Shown one piece after another: positions 18,485 through 27,746 of a stretch of 41,507 nucleotides of DNA (the stretch's first letter is position 1; each line of letters opens with the position of its first letter). Under the pieces are notes generated by a model. That model was not told the origin of the DNA and searched no databases. It was given only the letters and a program-made list of their open reading frames with translations. Made by a program: the position numbers and the translations under genes. The DNA is from Prochlorococcus sp. AG-409-J19 (lineage in GTDB: Bacteria; Cyanobacteriota; Cyanobacteriia; PCC-6307; Cyanobiaceae), in the NCBI GenBank assembly GCA_003215635.1, contig QCKC01000011.1:1-41507 (forward strand), read 5' to 3'.

Positions 18485-19381
18485 TCAATAACCCAAGTCA
18501 GAAGCTATCGATATTTGGCTAATTGCTACGCCCTTCATAGATCGCTTAGCCAACCCACTAAGAACATTTCCTGGTCCGATCTCTACCAAAGTTGAGACCC
18601 CAATCTCGAGCATATTATCCATAGTTTCTCTCCATCTAACTCCACTAATCATTTGTTTTTTTAAACGATCTTTAAGGATCTTGTGATCAGAGCTAGGAGT
18701 AGGGTCTGCATTACTCATCACAGGAATAGTCGCATCCTTAAAATTCACTTGATCAAGTTCATCGGCAAATTTATTAGCAGCTTCCGTCATAAATGGGGAA
18801 TGAAAAGCTCCAGAAACAGCTAAAGGAATAGCACGTTTACACTTAAGCTCCGAGCAAATGGATTTAACAGCGTCTGGAGCTCCTGATAACACAACCTGTG
18901 AGGAACTGTTGTCATTAGCTATGACTACTCCTTCAGTTAAAGAAATTAACTCATCCAATTGATTTCTTTCGAAGCCCATTACAGCCGCCATAGAACCTTC
19001 ACCAGAAGAAGCCATTAATTCCGATCTTCTCTTCAGCAATATCAATGCAATCTCCAAGTCAATAACCTCTGCTGAATAAAGGGCAACAATTTCTCCAAGA
19101 CTGTGCCCGGCCACTAATGAAGCTTTTCTACCCTGACGACGTAATTCATCAACTAACAATGACTCAATTATAAAAAGAGCTGGTTGAGTGTTACGAGTAT
19201 CATTGAGATCACACAAGTCATTCTCTAAAGAATTCTCCTCACTACAAATAGTTAATAAGTCTCTACCAAGTAATTCCGACGCCAGATTAAAACGATCTTT
19301 CGCCCCAGGCAAACTTAAAAGAGGTTCGGCCATTCCCAATTTCTGAGAACCTTGTCCAGGAAATACCCAGGCGATCGACAT
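18485..19381 (-). CDS. fabD: malonyl-CoA:ACP transacylase
   Basis: 298 residues. Loads malonyl groups onto ACP for fatty-acid elongation. The N-terminal FPGQGSQKLGM forms the oxyanion hole, the active-site Ser is in VAGHSLGEIVALYSA, the catalytic His is in SGAFHSPFM, and VEIGPGNVLSGLAKR is near the end. Length is standard. It lies 28 bp after fabH and is transcribed from the same direction as plsX, fabH and plsC. Start is ATG at 19381. Confidence 0.96.
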   Translation of the reverse strand: MSIAWVFPGQGSQKLGMAEPLLSLPGAKDRFNLASELLGRDLLTICSEENSLENDLCDLNDTRNTQPALFIIESLLVDELRRQGRKASLVAGHSLGEIVALYSAEVIDLEIALILLKRRSELMASSGEGSMAAVMGFERNQLDELISLTEGVVIANDNSSSQVVLSGAPDAVKSICSELKCKRAIPLAVSGAFHSPFMTEAANKFADELDQVNFKDATIPVMSNADPTPSSDHKILKDRLKKQMISGVRWRETMDNMLEIGVSTLVEIGPGNVLSGLAKRSMKGVAISQISIASDLGY

Positions 19382-19409
19382 GGCAAAGATTCAATTAATT
19401 TCAAACAGC

Positions 19410-20420
19410 CTAGGAGGGACCATGCCAATTTATTAAAGCCGCTCCCCAGCTCAAACCAGCACCAAAACCACTAGTTGCGATCAAATCGCCAGGCTTCACT
19501 CGTCCATCTCGCACTGCCTCATCAAGCATTAATGGAATAGTAGCTGCAGAAGTATTTCCATAAGATTGCAGATTAGTCAAAACTTTATGATGAGGGACTT
19601 GAAACCTGTCTGCGACTGCATCAAGAATTCTTTGGTTGGCCTGATGTAACAACAGCCAATCCAATTCCTCAGCAATAACGTTATTCCTTTTAAGCAATTC
19701 TGCTAATACAGAAGGGACCTCCCGAACCGCAAATTTATATACCTCCTGACCATTCATCTCAATAGAAGTGAATCCCCCTTGTTGATGAGTTGTTCCGTCA
19801 ACTAAAGGAAGATGTTTAATCACTTGTCTTAATTGCAAACTATCTCCACGACTACCATCAGATTTAAGAGAAAAATCAATCAATCCTTCATCTTTCTGAT
19901 CTACAGCTTCTAAAGCAACAGCCCCAGCTCCATCTCCAAACAAAACACATGTACGGCGGTCATCCCAATCAACCCATCTACTTAGCTGATCAGCACCAAT
20001 CACTAATGCCCGCTTGATTGAACCACTCTTTAAAAATTGAGTAGCGGTAACCAATGCAAAAAGAAAACCACTACAAGCAGCTGTCAAATCAAATGCAAAT
20101 GCATTGTTTGCCCCTAATAGTGATTGCACTTGAGGTGCAGATCCAAAAAGATCATCAGGAGTAGAAGTTGCCATCACAATCAGATCAACACTCCCAGGCT
20201 CCCAACCAGCCATTTTGAGAGCTTTAGCACTAGCCATATGACTTAATTCAACCAGACTCTCATCTGAACCAAGCACACATCTTGAGGCAATGCCTGTACG
20301 GCTTCGAATCCAAGAGTCATTTGTGTCAACCCTTTGACCAAGCTGTGCGTTAGTAAGACTTTGTTTTGGAGTTGCACTACCACAGCCTACAAGTGCTGAT
20401 CCGAGAAGTTGTTTGGCCAT
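19410..20420 (-). CDS. fabH: 3-oxoacyl-ACP synthase III
   Basis: 336 residues from the ATG at 20420 (MAKQLLGSALVGCGS); a TTG at 20429 would add three residues and is less likely. Condenses acetyl-CoA with malonyl-ACP to start fatty-acid synthesis. The Cys nucleophile is in DLTAACSGFLFAL, His in LLHQANQRILDAV and Asn in SYGNTSAATIPLML, which completes the Cys-His-Asn triad; GFGAGLSWGAALI ends the protein. It follows plsX by 63 bp and precedes fabD. Confidence 0.96.
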   Translation of the reverse strand: MAKQLLGSALVGCGSATPKQSLTNAQLGQRVDTNDSWIRSRTGIASRCVLGSDESLVELSHMASAKALKMAGWEPGSVDLIVMATSTPDDLFGSAPQVQSLLGANNAFAFDLTAACSGFLFALVTATQFLKSGSIKRALVIGADQLSRWVDWDDRRTCVLFGDGAGAVALEAVDQKDEGLIDFSLKSDGSRGDSLQLRQVIKHLPLVDGTTHQQGGFTSIEMNGQEVYKFAVREVPSVLAELLKRNNVIAEELDWLLLHQANQRILDAVADRFQVPHHKVLTNLQSYGNTSAATIPLMLDEAVRDGRVKPGDLIATSGFGAGLSWGAALINWHGPS

Positions 20421-20483
20421 TCGAACCAAGTAGTAAGCAATCGTAAGTTTGGTAAGTCAATCACATTGCTGAATTAAATCAGT

Positions 20484-21830
20484 TCAAACAGTGACAGTAG
20501 AAGTCTTCTGAAGCTGAGCTAAATCATCCATAACTCCATGACTGGCTGCAGAGTGAGCAAGACGCAAAGCGCTAACAACTGATAAAGACTTGCTACTGCC
20601 ATGACCAATAACACATATTCCATTAACTCCTAGCAATAAGGCACCTCCATGTTCTGCATGATCAAGACGTTTCTTAATCCTTTTAAGATTGCTTCGCAAG
20701 AAAGCAGATCCAACTTTACCTCTTCTTCCTCTAGGTAATTCCGCTCGCAATACATCCAACAAAACACTACCTACTGACTCAAGAAACTTAAGTAATACAT
20801 TTCCAGTAAATCCATCACAAACAACTACATCAAAATCCCCAGACAAAACATCTCTACCTTCACAATTCCCTTCAAAGTTAAGGCGAGATTCATTTCGTAA
20901 CAATCCAAAAGTACTAAGAGCCAACTCATTGCCCTTACATTCTTCTTCTCCAATATTTAACAACCCAACCCTTGGCTGACTAACCTGAAGTACATCGCGA
21001 GAATAAATATTTCCCAACAAGGCAAATTGATGTAAATAAGCTGGTTTGCAATCCATATTTGCCCCTACATCCAATACAAGTACAGGTTGCGCTGGATCCT
21101 TAGTAGGAAACAAAGCACCTATCGCTGGTCTATCTATGCCTTTTAAACGACCCAATCTAAAAATTGCAGCGGCCATCATTGCCCCTGAATTGCCAGCAGA
21201 ATAAATAGCTAAAGCTTCTCCTTTTTTAACAAGGTCCATTGCGATATTGATACTGGCATCACGTTTTCTTCTAACTACAGTTGCTTCTTCATCCATCCCA
21301 ACTGAATCACCACTAGGCACAAGCTCAAGATTTCCAGACTTTTGAGCATGTTCAAGTTCTTCAGATAGATCCAGTTCATTAGCTACTTCTAAAATTTTTT
21401 CCAACTCTCCAACAAATTTTATTCGTAATGGAAGTCTCTCAATAGCTTGTAAGCATCCATCAAGAATTGCACCTGGAGCCTGATCTCCGCCCATCCCATC
21501 AACTGCTACCCATAAACGATCACCCGAATTAATCTTCTTTCCCTCTGAAGAGGTCTCTGAACCTTGCAAACGCCTTAAAGGATCAAAGACAAGAGGTTGG
21601 AGAACATTTCCAGCAATCGACCCAGCATTTGTGACGACATTTCCCGCACTGGAAACAACGGTTCCAGCAACATTGCCTGCGGCTGAAGCCCGGGTCGCAG
21701 CACTATCAACAATGCTTGTTACAGCAGAGTTTCGTCGATACCAAATAACCAAACGCCTAATGGCTTTTGGTCTATTGGTTTTGTTCCTCAGCACTTCTGC
21801 CAAGGAATTATCAGGATCCTTCGGTACCAA
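20484..21830 (-). CDS. plsX: phosphate acyltransferase PlsX with N-terminal extension
   Basis: 448 residues from a TTG at 21830. PlsX converts acyl-ACP to acyl-phosphate at the membrane surface. The catalytic body begins at LWVAVDGMGGDQAPGAILDG (about residue 106) and includes VGMDEEATVVRRKRDASI, AIYSAGNSGAMMAAA and VVCDGFTGNVLLK. The 105 residues before it are extra compared with standard PlsX. They contain AIRRLVIWYRRNSAVTSIVD followed by Ala/Gly/Val/Asn-rich near-repeats (AAGNVAGTVVSSAGNVVTNA) and a basic end. Such an extension could be an amphipathic membrane tether (inference). The start overlaps the rpaB 3' end by 20 bp, which suggests coupling. An internal start at a later residue is possible. 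Confidence 0.9.
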   Translation of the reverse strand: MVPKDPDNSLAEVLRNKTNRPKAIRRLVIWYRRNSAVTSIVDSAATRASAAGNVAGTVVSSAGNVVTNAGSIAGNVLQPLVFDPLRRLQGSETSSEGKKINSGDRLWVAVDGMGGDQAPGAILDGCLQAIERLPLRIKFVGELEKILEVANELDLSEELEHAQKSGNLELVPSGDSVGMDEEATVVRRKRDASINIAMDLVKKGEALAIYSAGNSGAMMAAAIFRLGRLKGIDRPAIGALFPTKDPAQPVLVLDVGANMDCKPAYLHQFALLGNIYSRDVLQVSQPRVGLLNIGEEECKGNELALSTFGLLRNESRLNFEGNCEGRDVLSGDFDVVVCDGFTGNVLLKFLESVGSVLLDVLRAELPRGRRGKVGSAFLRSNLKRIKKRLDHAEHGGALLLGVNGICVIGHGSSKSLSVVSALRLAHSAASHGVMDDLAQLQKTSTVTV

Positions 21831-22557
21831 TGGAGTCGACTATTCGCTGAAAAAGGTAACCCGTTCCCCTAGCTGTAAGAATCAGTTCAGGATTAGCAGG
21901 GTCATCCTCCAACTTCGACCGTAGCCTAGAAATGTGAACATCGACCACTCGAGTATCAACATGTCTCTCTGGTGTATAACCCCAAACTTCCTTAAGAATC
22001 TCCCCACGACTAAAAGGTTCCCCTGATCGACTAACCAACAACTCCAACAAACTAAACTCCATTCCAGTAAGTCTAATCCTTTCGTCATTGCGAAAAACCT
22101 GTCGCTTATTAGTGTCTATTTTTAAATTAGTGACTTGAATTACACCTGAATTAGGAATTCCTGCGATCTGTTCTTTTTCTACTCGTCTTAAGACACATCT
22201 AATACGAGCTTCTAACTCCTTAGGACTAAAGGGCTTAACAACATAATCATCCGCACCTAGCTCGAGTCCTGTAATCCTATCGGCGACATCTCCCAGAGCT
22301 GTCAGCATGACTATTGGGACATCGGAATCCTTGCGCATCTCTTGACAGACCCCATAGCCATCGAGCTTGGGCATCATTACGTCCAAGACAACAAGATCTG
22401 GTTCGGTTTTGCGGAAAATCTGCAGTGCCTCATTTCCGTCACAAGCAGTTAAAACTTGATAACCGATCATGGAGAGGCGAGTTTCAAGGATCCGGCGAAT
22501 GCTGGCCTCGTCATCAACAACGAGGATTGTTTCCTTTGATGGACTAGTGGCCGTCAT
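21811..22557 (-). CDS. rpaB: OmpR-type response regulator RpaB (Ycf27)
   Basis: 248 residues. The receiver domain at about 10-125 has the acidic pair in VVDDEAS, phospho-acceptor Asp59 in LVVLDVMMPKLDGYG, and the KPFSPKELEARIR lysine. The C-terminal OmpR winged helix has RLTGMEFSLLELLVSRSGEP, then EVWGYTPERHVDTRVVDVHI and the ARGTGYLF tail. The close match to cyanobacterial and plastid Ycf27 supports RpaB, the essential regulator that binds HLR1 boxes at photosystem and high-light genes. It is the first gene of the unit running into plsX (20-bp overlap) and diverges from radA with a 106-bp gap. No convincing HLR1 box was found in that gap. Confidence 0.95.
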   Translation of the reverse strand: MTATSPSKETILVVDDEASIRRILETRLSMIGYQVLTACDGNEALQIFRKTEPDLVVLDVMMPKLDGYGVCQEMRKDSDVPIVMLTALGDVADRITGLELGADDYVVKPFSPKELEARIRCVLRRVEKEQIAGIPNSGVIQVTNLKIDTNKRQVFRNDERIRLTGMEFSLLELLVSRSGEPFSRGEILKEVWGYTPERHVDTRVVDVHISRLRSKLEDDPANPELILTARGTGYLFQRIVDSIGTEGS

Positions 22558-22663
22558 ATCGTCTTAGTGTTTGGCGGCTAGCAAGATGTTGATATTAGAT
22601 ACATGCAGCTACCTCCAGATGAAGGAGTATAAATCCAAGTAAACCTAATCTTGCAAATTTTAC

Positions 22664-24040
22664 GTGGCCCGCTCTGCTTCTTCCTATATCTGTCAAAGCT
22701 GCGGAGCACAGACAAGACAATTCTTTGGTCGATGTTCAAGTTGCGGAGATTGGAACTCTCTTGTTGAGCAAAGAGACTCTTCATCCAACATCCGCGGATC
22801 ACGAAAACAATCTAAAAATTCATTAGCAGCTACAACGAAGCGTTCAATCCCTATTGCAAGTGTGGGGGATAAACCTATTGCCCGACTGGGAACTGGCTTC
22901 ATAGAACTAGATCGTGTTCTTGGAGGAGGCCTGGTTCCAGGGTCGCTTGTTCTCATTGGAGGTGATCCAGGAATAGGTAAAAGCACCTTGCTATTACAAA
23001 GTGCAACCTTCATGGCAAAGCAGCAAAAAGTTCTTTATGTGAGTGCTGAAGAATCTTCCCAGCAAGTAAAACTGCGCTGGCAAAGACTTCATAAAGAGTC
23101 TTCAAAGCTCCAAGTCCTTGCTGAAACAGACCTAGATGTTGTTCTTGAAGAACTTGAAATTCTTAATCCAGATGTAGCAATAATTGACAGTATCCAATCG
23201 ATCAATGATGGGAGCCTAACTAGTGCTGCTGGCTCCGTATCTCAGGTCCGAGAATGCTCAGCAAGCTTACAGCGATTAGCGAAACGGCAAGAAACTGCAT
23301 TAATTCTTGTTGGTCATGTAACTAAAGAAGGGATGCTTGCAGGCCCAAAGGTTTTAGAACATTTAGTGGATTGCGTTTTAACATTCGAAGGCGACCGATT
23401 TGCGAGTCATAGACTTCTAAGAGCAGTTAAGAATCGTTACGGAGCCACTCATGAACTAGGCGTTTTCGAAATGCGTGGAGAAGGACTTGTTGAAGTAAAT
23501 AATCCCAGTGAACTTTTTCTTAGTCATGAATCCGCACCTGGTGTCGCAACAATCGTTGCTTGTGAAGGAACACGCTCATTACTTGTTGACCTGCAAGCCC
23601 TTGTAACAAATACAAGTTATTCAAGTCCTAGAAGGACTGCTACTGGAATCAGTATCAACAGACTTCATCAAATCCTTGCAGTACTCGAAAAACATATGGG
23701 TTTAGAGCTAGCCAGACATGATTGTTATCTTGCAGTAGCAGGCGGATTAGAAGTTGAAGAACCAGCGGGAGACCTAGGAGTAGCTGCAGCTATTTTATCT
23801 AGTTACAAAGACATAAAAGTACCCTCTGGAACAGTTCTGATTGGTGAATTAGGATTGGGAGGTCAACTAAGACCAGTCACTCAATTAGACCAAAGGATTC
23901 AAGAATCAATTCGTCTTGGATTTGATCGAGCTGTTATACCAAAAGCTAGCGGAATTGAATCTGTGATCAAAAGCGAATCATTTTCAATTTTTGAGGCTGG
24001 AACAGTTTCAGAAGCTTTATCAATCACAATAAGTAAATGA
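22664..24040 (+). CDS. radA: DNA repair protein RadA
   Basis: 458 residues from a GTG at 22664. RadA is a DnaB-like branch-migration helicase that acts in recombination. The N-terminal zinc finger has Cys10, Cys13, Cys24 and Cys27 (CQSCG and CSSCG). The RecA-like ATPase has Walker A GGDPGIGKSTLL; the RadA-specific motif usually KNRFG reads KNRYG here. The C-terminal Lon-like domain has HDCYLAVAGGLEVEEPAGDL and VLIGELGLGGQLRPV. Length is standard. It diverges from rpaB and converges with ycf3, separated from it by 68 AT-rich bases with no clear terminator. Confidence 0.96.
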   Translation: MARSASSYICQSCGAQTRQFFGRCSSCGDWNSLVEQRDSSSNIRGSRKQSKNSLAATTKRSIPIASVGDKPIARLGTGFIELDRVLGGGLVPGSLVLIGGDPGIGKSTLLLQSATFMAKQQKVLYVSAEESSQQVKLRWQRLHKESSKLQVLAETDLDVVLEELEILNPDVAIIDSIQSINDGSLTSAAGSVSQVRECSASLQRLAKRQETALILVGHVTKEGMLAGPKVLEHLVDCVLTFEGDRFASHRLLRAVKNRYGATHELGVFEMRGEGLVEVNNPSELFLSHESAPGVATIVACEGTRSLLVDLQALVTNTSYSSPRRTATGISINRLHQILAVLEKHMGLELARHDCYLAVAGGLEVEEPAGDLGVAAAILSSYKDIKVPSGTVLIGELGLGGQLRPVTQLDQRIQESIRLGFDRAVIPKASGIESVIKSESFSIFEAGTVSEALSITISK

Positions 24041-24108
24041 TTATCAACTGATAGAAATAATTAAGACTTAAATATAAATGTCAAAAAATAATCGTGTTGC
24101 TAAAAAAA

Positions 24109-24630
24109 TCAAAAATAAACATCAATATTGCTTCTACCTGTAGTCTTAAGCCAGTTTTCAATATCTAAATAACCGCCAGGATAAAGCCTAACAGCTTTCG
24201 TCCATACCTCTGCGGCTTGATCAAACCAACTATCCGACTCATCCTGTCTACCCTCCTGCTGGGCAAGTCTTCCACGTTTTTCATAAATCAAACCCATATT
24301 TTTCAAGCAAGATGGCTGTTTAGGGTTTTCTAATAAAGCCTTTCTATAAGTATCTAAAGCAAGTTCTTCTTCACCATTACTCATGTAAATAATTGCCATA
24401 TTTTTAAGAGTTTCTCCTCTATCTATGGAGTTTTCTTCAAGTTTTAGGCTCTCCTCGTAATTTTCCAAAGCCTCAGAGTAATCTCCGTCGTTCTGAGCTG
24501 CCAAACCATCTCTGTAATAAATGTAAGCCTGCTTTTCATTTGCTGCTATAGGCATCATCTTCACAATCATCTCAGCCATGACAGTGAAAGCCTTATCAAT
24601 GAAATTGTCTTTGTTTTGACTCCTTGGCAC
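24109..24630 (-). CDS. ycf3: photosystem I assembly protein Ycf3
   Basis: 173 residues from the GTG at 24630 (reads [17 protein letters not shown] after the start Met). This is the standard Ycf3 length and N-terminus; an upstream start at 24660 would add ten residues and is unlikely. The protein consists of three tetratricopeptide repeats: around [40 protein letters not shown], and [16 protein letters not shown]. It ends [13 protein letters not shown]. Ycf3 is a soluble chaperone at the thylakoid surface that helps assemble PSI core subunits. It diverges from the copper ATPase gene; the intervening 134 bp hold both promoters. Confidence 0.94.
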   Translation of the reverse strand: MPRSQNKDNFIDKAFTVMAEMIVKMMPIAANEKQAYIYYRDGLAAQNDGDYSEALENYEESLKLEENSIDRGETLKNMAIIYMSNGEEELALDTYRKALLENPKQPSCLKNMGLIYEKRGRLAQQEGRQDESDSWFDQAAEVWTKAVRLYPGGYLDIENWLKTTGRSNIDVYF

Positions 24631-24764
24631 GATTAGGCAACTAACAACTTTCAGCACCATCCTGACGGTAGTTGGTAACTTTTGGTTAATTCTCTGATTT
24701 ATTGAGATGAATTTGGCAGGTTCGTCCTCTGCCTCACTAGCGTACTAACAACTCTTATTGATCA

Positions 24765-27095
24765 TTGGGTAGAGCGAATCTCAGATCTGGTACTCATTCC
24801 GTCCTACTTACAGTAGATGGAATGAAATGTGGAGGTTGTGTTCGAACAGTGGAGCGCACCCTTCTAGAACAGCCCTCGGTGACAAACGCGAGTGTGAATT
24901 TAGTTGCTCGCACAGCCTTAATAGACCTTAAAAGCAGTTCTGAAAACCTCGAACCAATTCTTAAAGCTCTTGAAACAAGAGGTTTTTTTGCTCAACCGAA
25001 AAAATCTCTAAGTGAGAAATTAGAAACTCCTACAGAAATTGAATTTCTAAAAGATTGGTGGCGTCAATGGCGCCAACTAATGACAGCCTTAATATTGCTT
25101 ATTTTGTCAGTGGTAGGTCACCTTGCAGAAGGTGGCCAAGTTCAAATAAACATATTGGGTTCATTGGAATTTCACGCTGTTCTAGCAACAGTTGCATTGC
25201 TAGGTCCTGGGCAATCAATTCTGAAAAGTGGAGCTCAATCGGCGCTTTCTTTAGTCCCAAACATGGACACACTTGTGGGACTTGGTGTAAGTAGTGCGTA
25301 CTTAGCAAGCTTGATTGCTTTGATCTGGCCAAAGGTGGGTTGGCCATGTTTCTTCAACGAACCGGTGATGCTCCTAGGCTTCGTCTTACTAGGACGTTTT
25401 TTGGAAGAAAGAGCAAGATTTCGCACAGGTAAGGCTCTTAAAGACTTGGCGGAGCTTCAGCCAAATCTAGCAAGATTATTTTTAGCAGAAGGAGACATTC
25501 GTGAGGTTAGGGTTGGGGCCTTACAACCAGGAGAAAAAATTCAACTCCTAGCTGGAGATCGCATACCTGTTGATGGAAAGGTATTAACCGGTTATTCCGC
25601 AGTAGATATTTCAAGTCTTACAGGAGAACCACTCCCAATCGAAGCAAGACCAGGGACGGAACTCTCATCAGGATCTTTAAATCTTGAATCAACTCTTGTT
25701 ATGGAAGTAACTCGGATAGGCGCAGATACGGCACTCGCAAGAATAATCAACTTGGTTGAACAAGCCCAATCTAGAAAAGCTCCTATTCAAGGCATAGCAG
25801 ACATAATTGCGGGAAAATTTTGTTATGGAGTTGTAGCACTATCATTAACAACATTTATTTTCTGGTGGCAAATTGGCACGAGGATTTGGCCACATGTTTT
25901 GAATGCTTCAGGACAAGGATTAATACACTCACACCATGCAGGACTACATACACCTATTGGCAGCAATGCGGAAACCCCATTAGGCCTTGCATTACAACTA
26001 TCAATAGCTGTTCTTGTCATTGCATGTCCATGTGCTCTTGGATTAGCAACCCCAACTGTAATAACTGTGGCTTCAGGTAAAGCTGCTAGACGTGGTTGGC
26101 TATTTAGAGGTGGAGATGTCATCGAACAAGCAGCCTCAATTCAACAAATTATCTTTGACAAAACAGGAACATTGACAATAGGGCGTCCAATGATTGGATC
26201 AATCTCTAAAACAGATTCAAGGGAGCGAATGATTCAATTAGCAGCAAGTGTAGAAAACAATAGTCGTCACCCAATCGCTCATGCTCTACTTCACGAAGCT
26301 GAAAATCTGAATCTCAAAATCATTGAATCAATTTCTACAAAAACTCTTCCTGGGAAAGGAGTAGAAGGAAAACTGAAAGGAATTGAAAAATCAATTCGCG
26401 TAGGCAAACCAGAGTGGTTAAAAGACAATGCGGTTGAATGGGAATCAAACAGCCAAGAATTTATAAATAATGCATCTATAGAAGGCCTTTCGGTTATAGG
26501 TGTTTCAGAAGGAGATAGACTATTAGGAATAATTTCTATTGAAGATAGACTAAAAGAAGATGCTTTGATGGCAATTAATAAACTCAGAAGACAAGGATTA
26601 AATTTATCAATTCTTAGTGGTGATAGATATGAATCAGTTCAAAAACTAGGCACTTATCTAGGGTTTAAAGAACATGAATTAGGTTCACAGCTTATGCCAA
26701 AGCAAAAACTTGAAAAATTACAGCAAATGAAAGAATTAGGCATAGTAGCAATGGTTGGGGATGGAATAAATGACGCCCCTGCATTAGCAGCCGCAGACAT
26801 TGGCATAGCTGTTGGTACCGGGACTCAGATAGCCCAAGATACGGCTGACATTGTATTACTAGGAGAGCGACTAGAAGGTCTACCTGAAGCTCTCCAACTA
26901 GCTAAAATCACCATGAAGAAAATAAAGCAAAATTTGACTTGGGCATTTGGCTACAATCTAATAGCTTTACCAATTGCGGCGGGTGTTTTATTACCTACTT
27001 TTAACGTACTATTATCTCCCCCAATTGCAGCATTACTAATGGCAGTAAGTTCAATTACGGTGGTAATTAATGCCTTGTCTTTAAGAGCATCATGA
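24765..27095 (+). CDS. P1B-1-type Cu(I)-transporting ATPase
   Basis: 776 residues from a TTG at 24765. One N-terminal metal-binding domain has GMKCGGC at residues 19-25. Other P-type features are SSLTGEPLP (actuator), CPCALGLATP in the transport helix, DKTGTLTIG with the phosphorylated Asp, the SRHPIAHAL HP motif, and GDGINDAPALAAADIGIAVG. YN in GYNLIALP and MAVSS in the last helices are signatures of the Cu(I) subgroup. A loop between two middle helices (about residues 374-403) is His-rich (IHSHHAGLH) and may contact metal. Whether it is CtaA-like (import to the cell) or PacS-like (towards the thylakoid for plastocyanin and cytochrome oxidase) cannot be read. tmk overlaps its stop by 4 bp. 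Confidence 0.93.
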   Translation: MGRANLRSGTHSVLLTVDGMKCGGCVRTVERTLLEQPSVTNASVNLVARTALIDLKSSSENLEPILKALETRGFFAQPKKSLSEKLETPTEIEFLKDWWRQWRQLMTALILLILSVVGHLAEGGQVQINILGSLEFHAVLATVALLGPGQSILKSGAQSALSLVPNMDTLVGLGVSSAYLASLIALIWPKVGWPCFFNEPVMLLGFVLLGRFLEERARFRTGKALKDLAELQPNLARLFLAEGDIREVRVGALQPGEKIQLLAGDRIPVDGKVLTGYSAVDISSLTGEPLPIEARPGTELSSGSLNLESTLVMEVTRIGADTALARIINLVEQAQSRKAPIQGIADIIAGKFCYGVVALSLTTFIFWWQIGTRIWPHVLNASGQGLIHSHHAGLHTPIGSNAETPLGLALQLSIAVLVIACPCALGLATPTVITVASGKAARRGWLFRGGDVIEQAASIQQIIFDKTGTLTIGRPMIGSISKTDSRERMIQLAASVENNSRHPIAHALLHEAENLNLKIIESISTKTLPGKGVEGKLKGIEKSIRVGKPEWLKDNAVEWESNSQEFINNASIEGLSVIGVSEGDRLLGIISIEDRLKEDALMAINKLRRQGLNLSILSGDRYESVQKLGTYLGFKEHELGSQLMPKQKLEKLQQMKELGIVAMVGDGINDAPALAAADIGIAVGTGTQIAQDTADIVLLGERLEGLPEALQLAKITMKKIKQNLTWAFGYNLIALPIAAGVLLPTFNVLLSPPIAALLMAVSSITVVINALSLRAS

Positions 27096-27730
27096 AAGGA
27101 AGATTTATAGTGATAGAGGGAATTGATGGCTGCGGTAAAACAACCCAAATAAATCATCTTGCAAATTGGCTGCCCAATTCTGGATTAATCCCTAAAGGGA
27201 ACAAACTGCATATCACTAGGGAACCAGGAGGGACTAAATTAGGAGAATCAATAAGGGACCTACTTCTAAAAAAAAATAGCCAAATTGCTCCTACTGAACT
27301 ATCAGAACTATTACTTTATTGTGCCGACCGCTCTCAACACATTGCTCAAATAATCAAACCTGCACTGAGAAATGGAGACTGGGTTATTAGTGATCGTTAT
27401 AGTGGATCCACTCTTGCTTACCAAGGTTATGGAAGAATGATCAATATCGAGTTAATAAATAAACTTGAAGAAATTGCAACATCAAAACTCATTCCTGATG
27501 TAACTATTTGGTTAAATATTAACGTGACAGAAAGTCTTAGAAGAAGAAAAAATCAAATAGATGACCGTATTGAATCAGAAGGTATTAGTTTTATGGAACG
27601 TGTTGGTGAGGGATTTGCAAAAATTTCCCAACAAAGATCGTGGATCGAAATTGAAGCCAACCAAGACATTAATTGTATAAATCAAATAATAGAAGAAAAA
27701 TTAACTGCATACTTTAAAAACTCTGCATAA
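27092..27730 (+). CDS. tmk: thymidylate kinase
   Basis: 212 residues. Phosphorylates dTMP to dTDP. Walker A is EGIDGCGKTTQ, the DRX motif is in VISDRYSGSTLAYQGYGR, and LHITREPGGTKLGE supplies the DR/REPGG contacts. The ATG overlaps the stop of the copper ATPase gene (ATGA), so translation is coupled to it. holB follows 16 bp downstream, the tmk-holB pair being common in bacteria. Confidence 0.95.
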   Translation: MKGRFIVIEGIDGCGKTTQINHLANWLPNSGLIPKGNKLHITREPGGTKLGESIRDLLLKKNSQIAPTELSELLLYCADRSQHIAQIIKPALRNGDWVISDRYSGSTLAYQGYGRMINIELINKLEEIATSKLIPDVTIWLNINVTESLRRRKNQIDDRIESEGISFMERVGEGFAKISQQRSWIEIEANQDINCINQIIEEKLTAYFKNSA

Positions 27731-27746
27731 TCTATAACAAATTATC

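Noticed and set aside
22558..22663. Possible HLR1 (RpaB-binding) box between rpaB and radA
   Set aside because: On the minus strand TTTACTTG and TTTATACT are spaced by two bases, but together they differ from the HLR1 consensus at about four of sixteen positions, too many in AT-rich DNA.
25820..26122. ORFs of 86 and 99 codons inside the copper ATPase gene
   Set aside because: Both are shadows in other frames of a full-length, motif-complete P-type ATPase.
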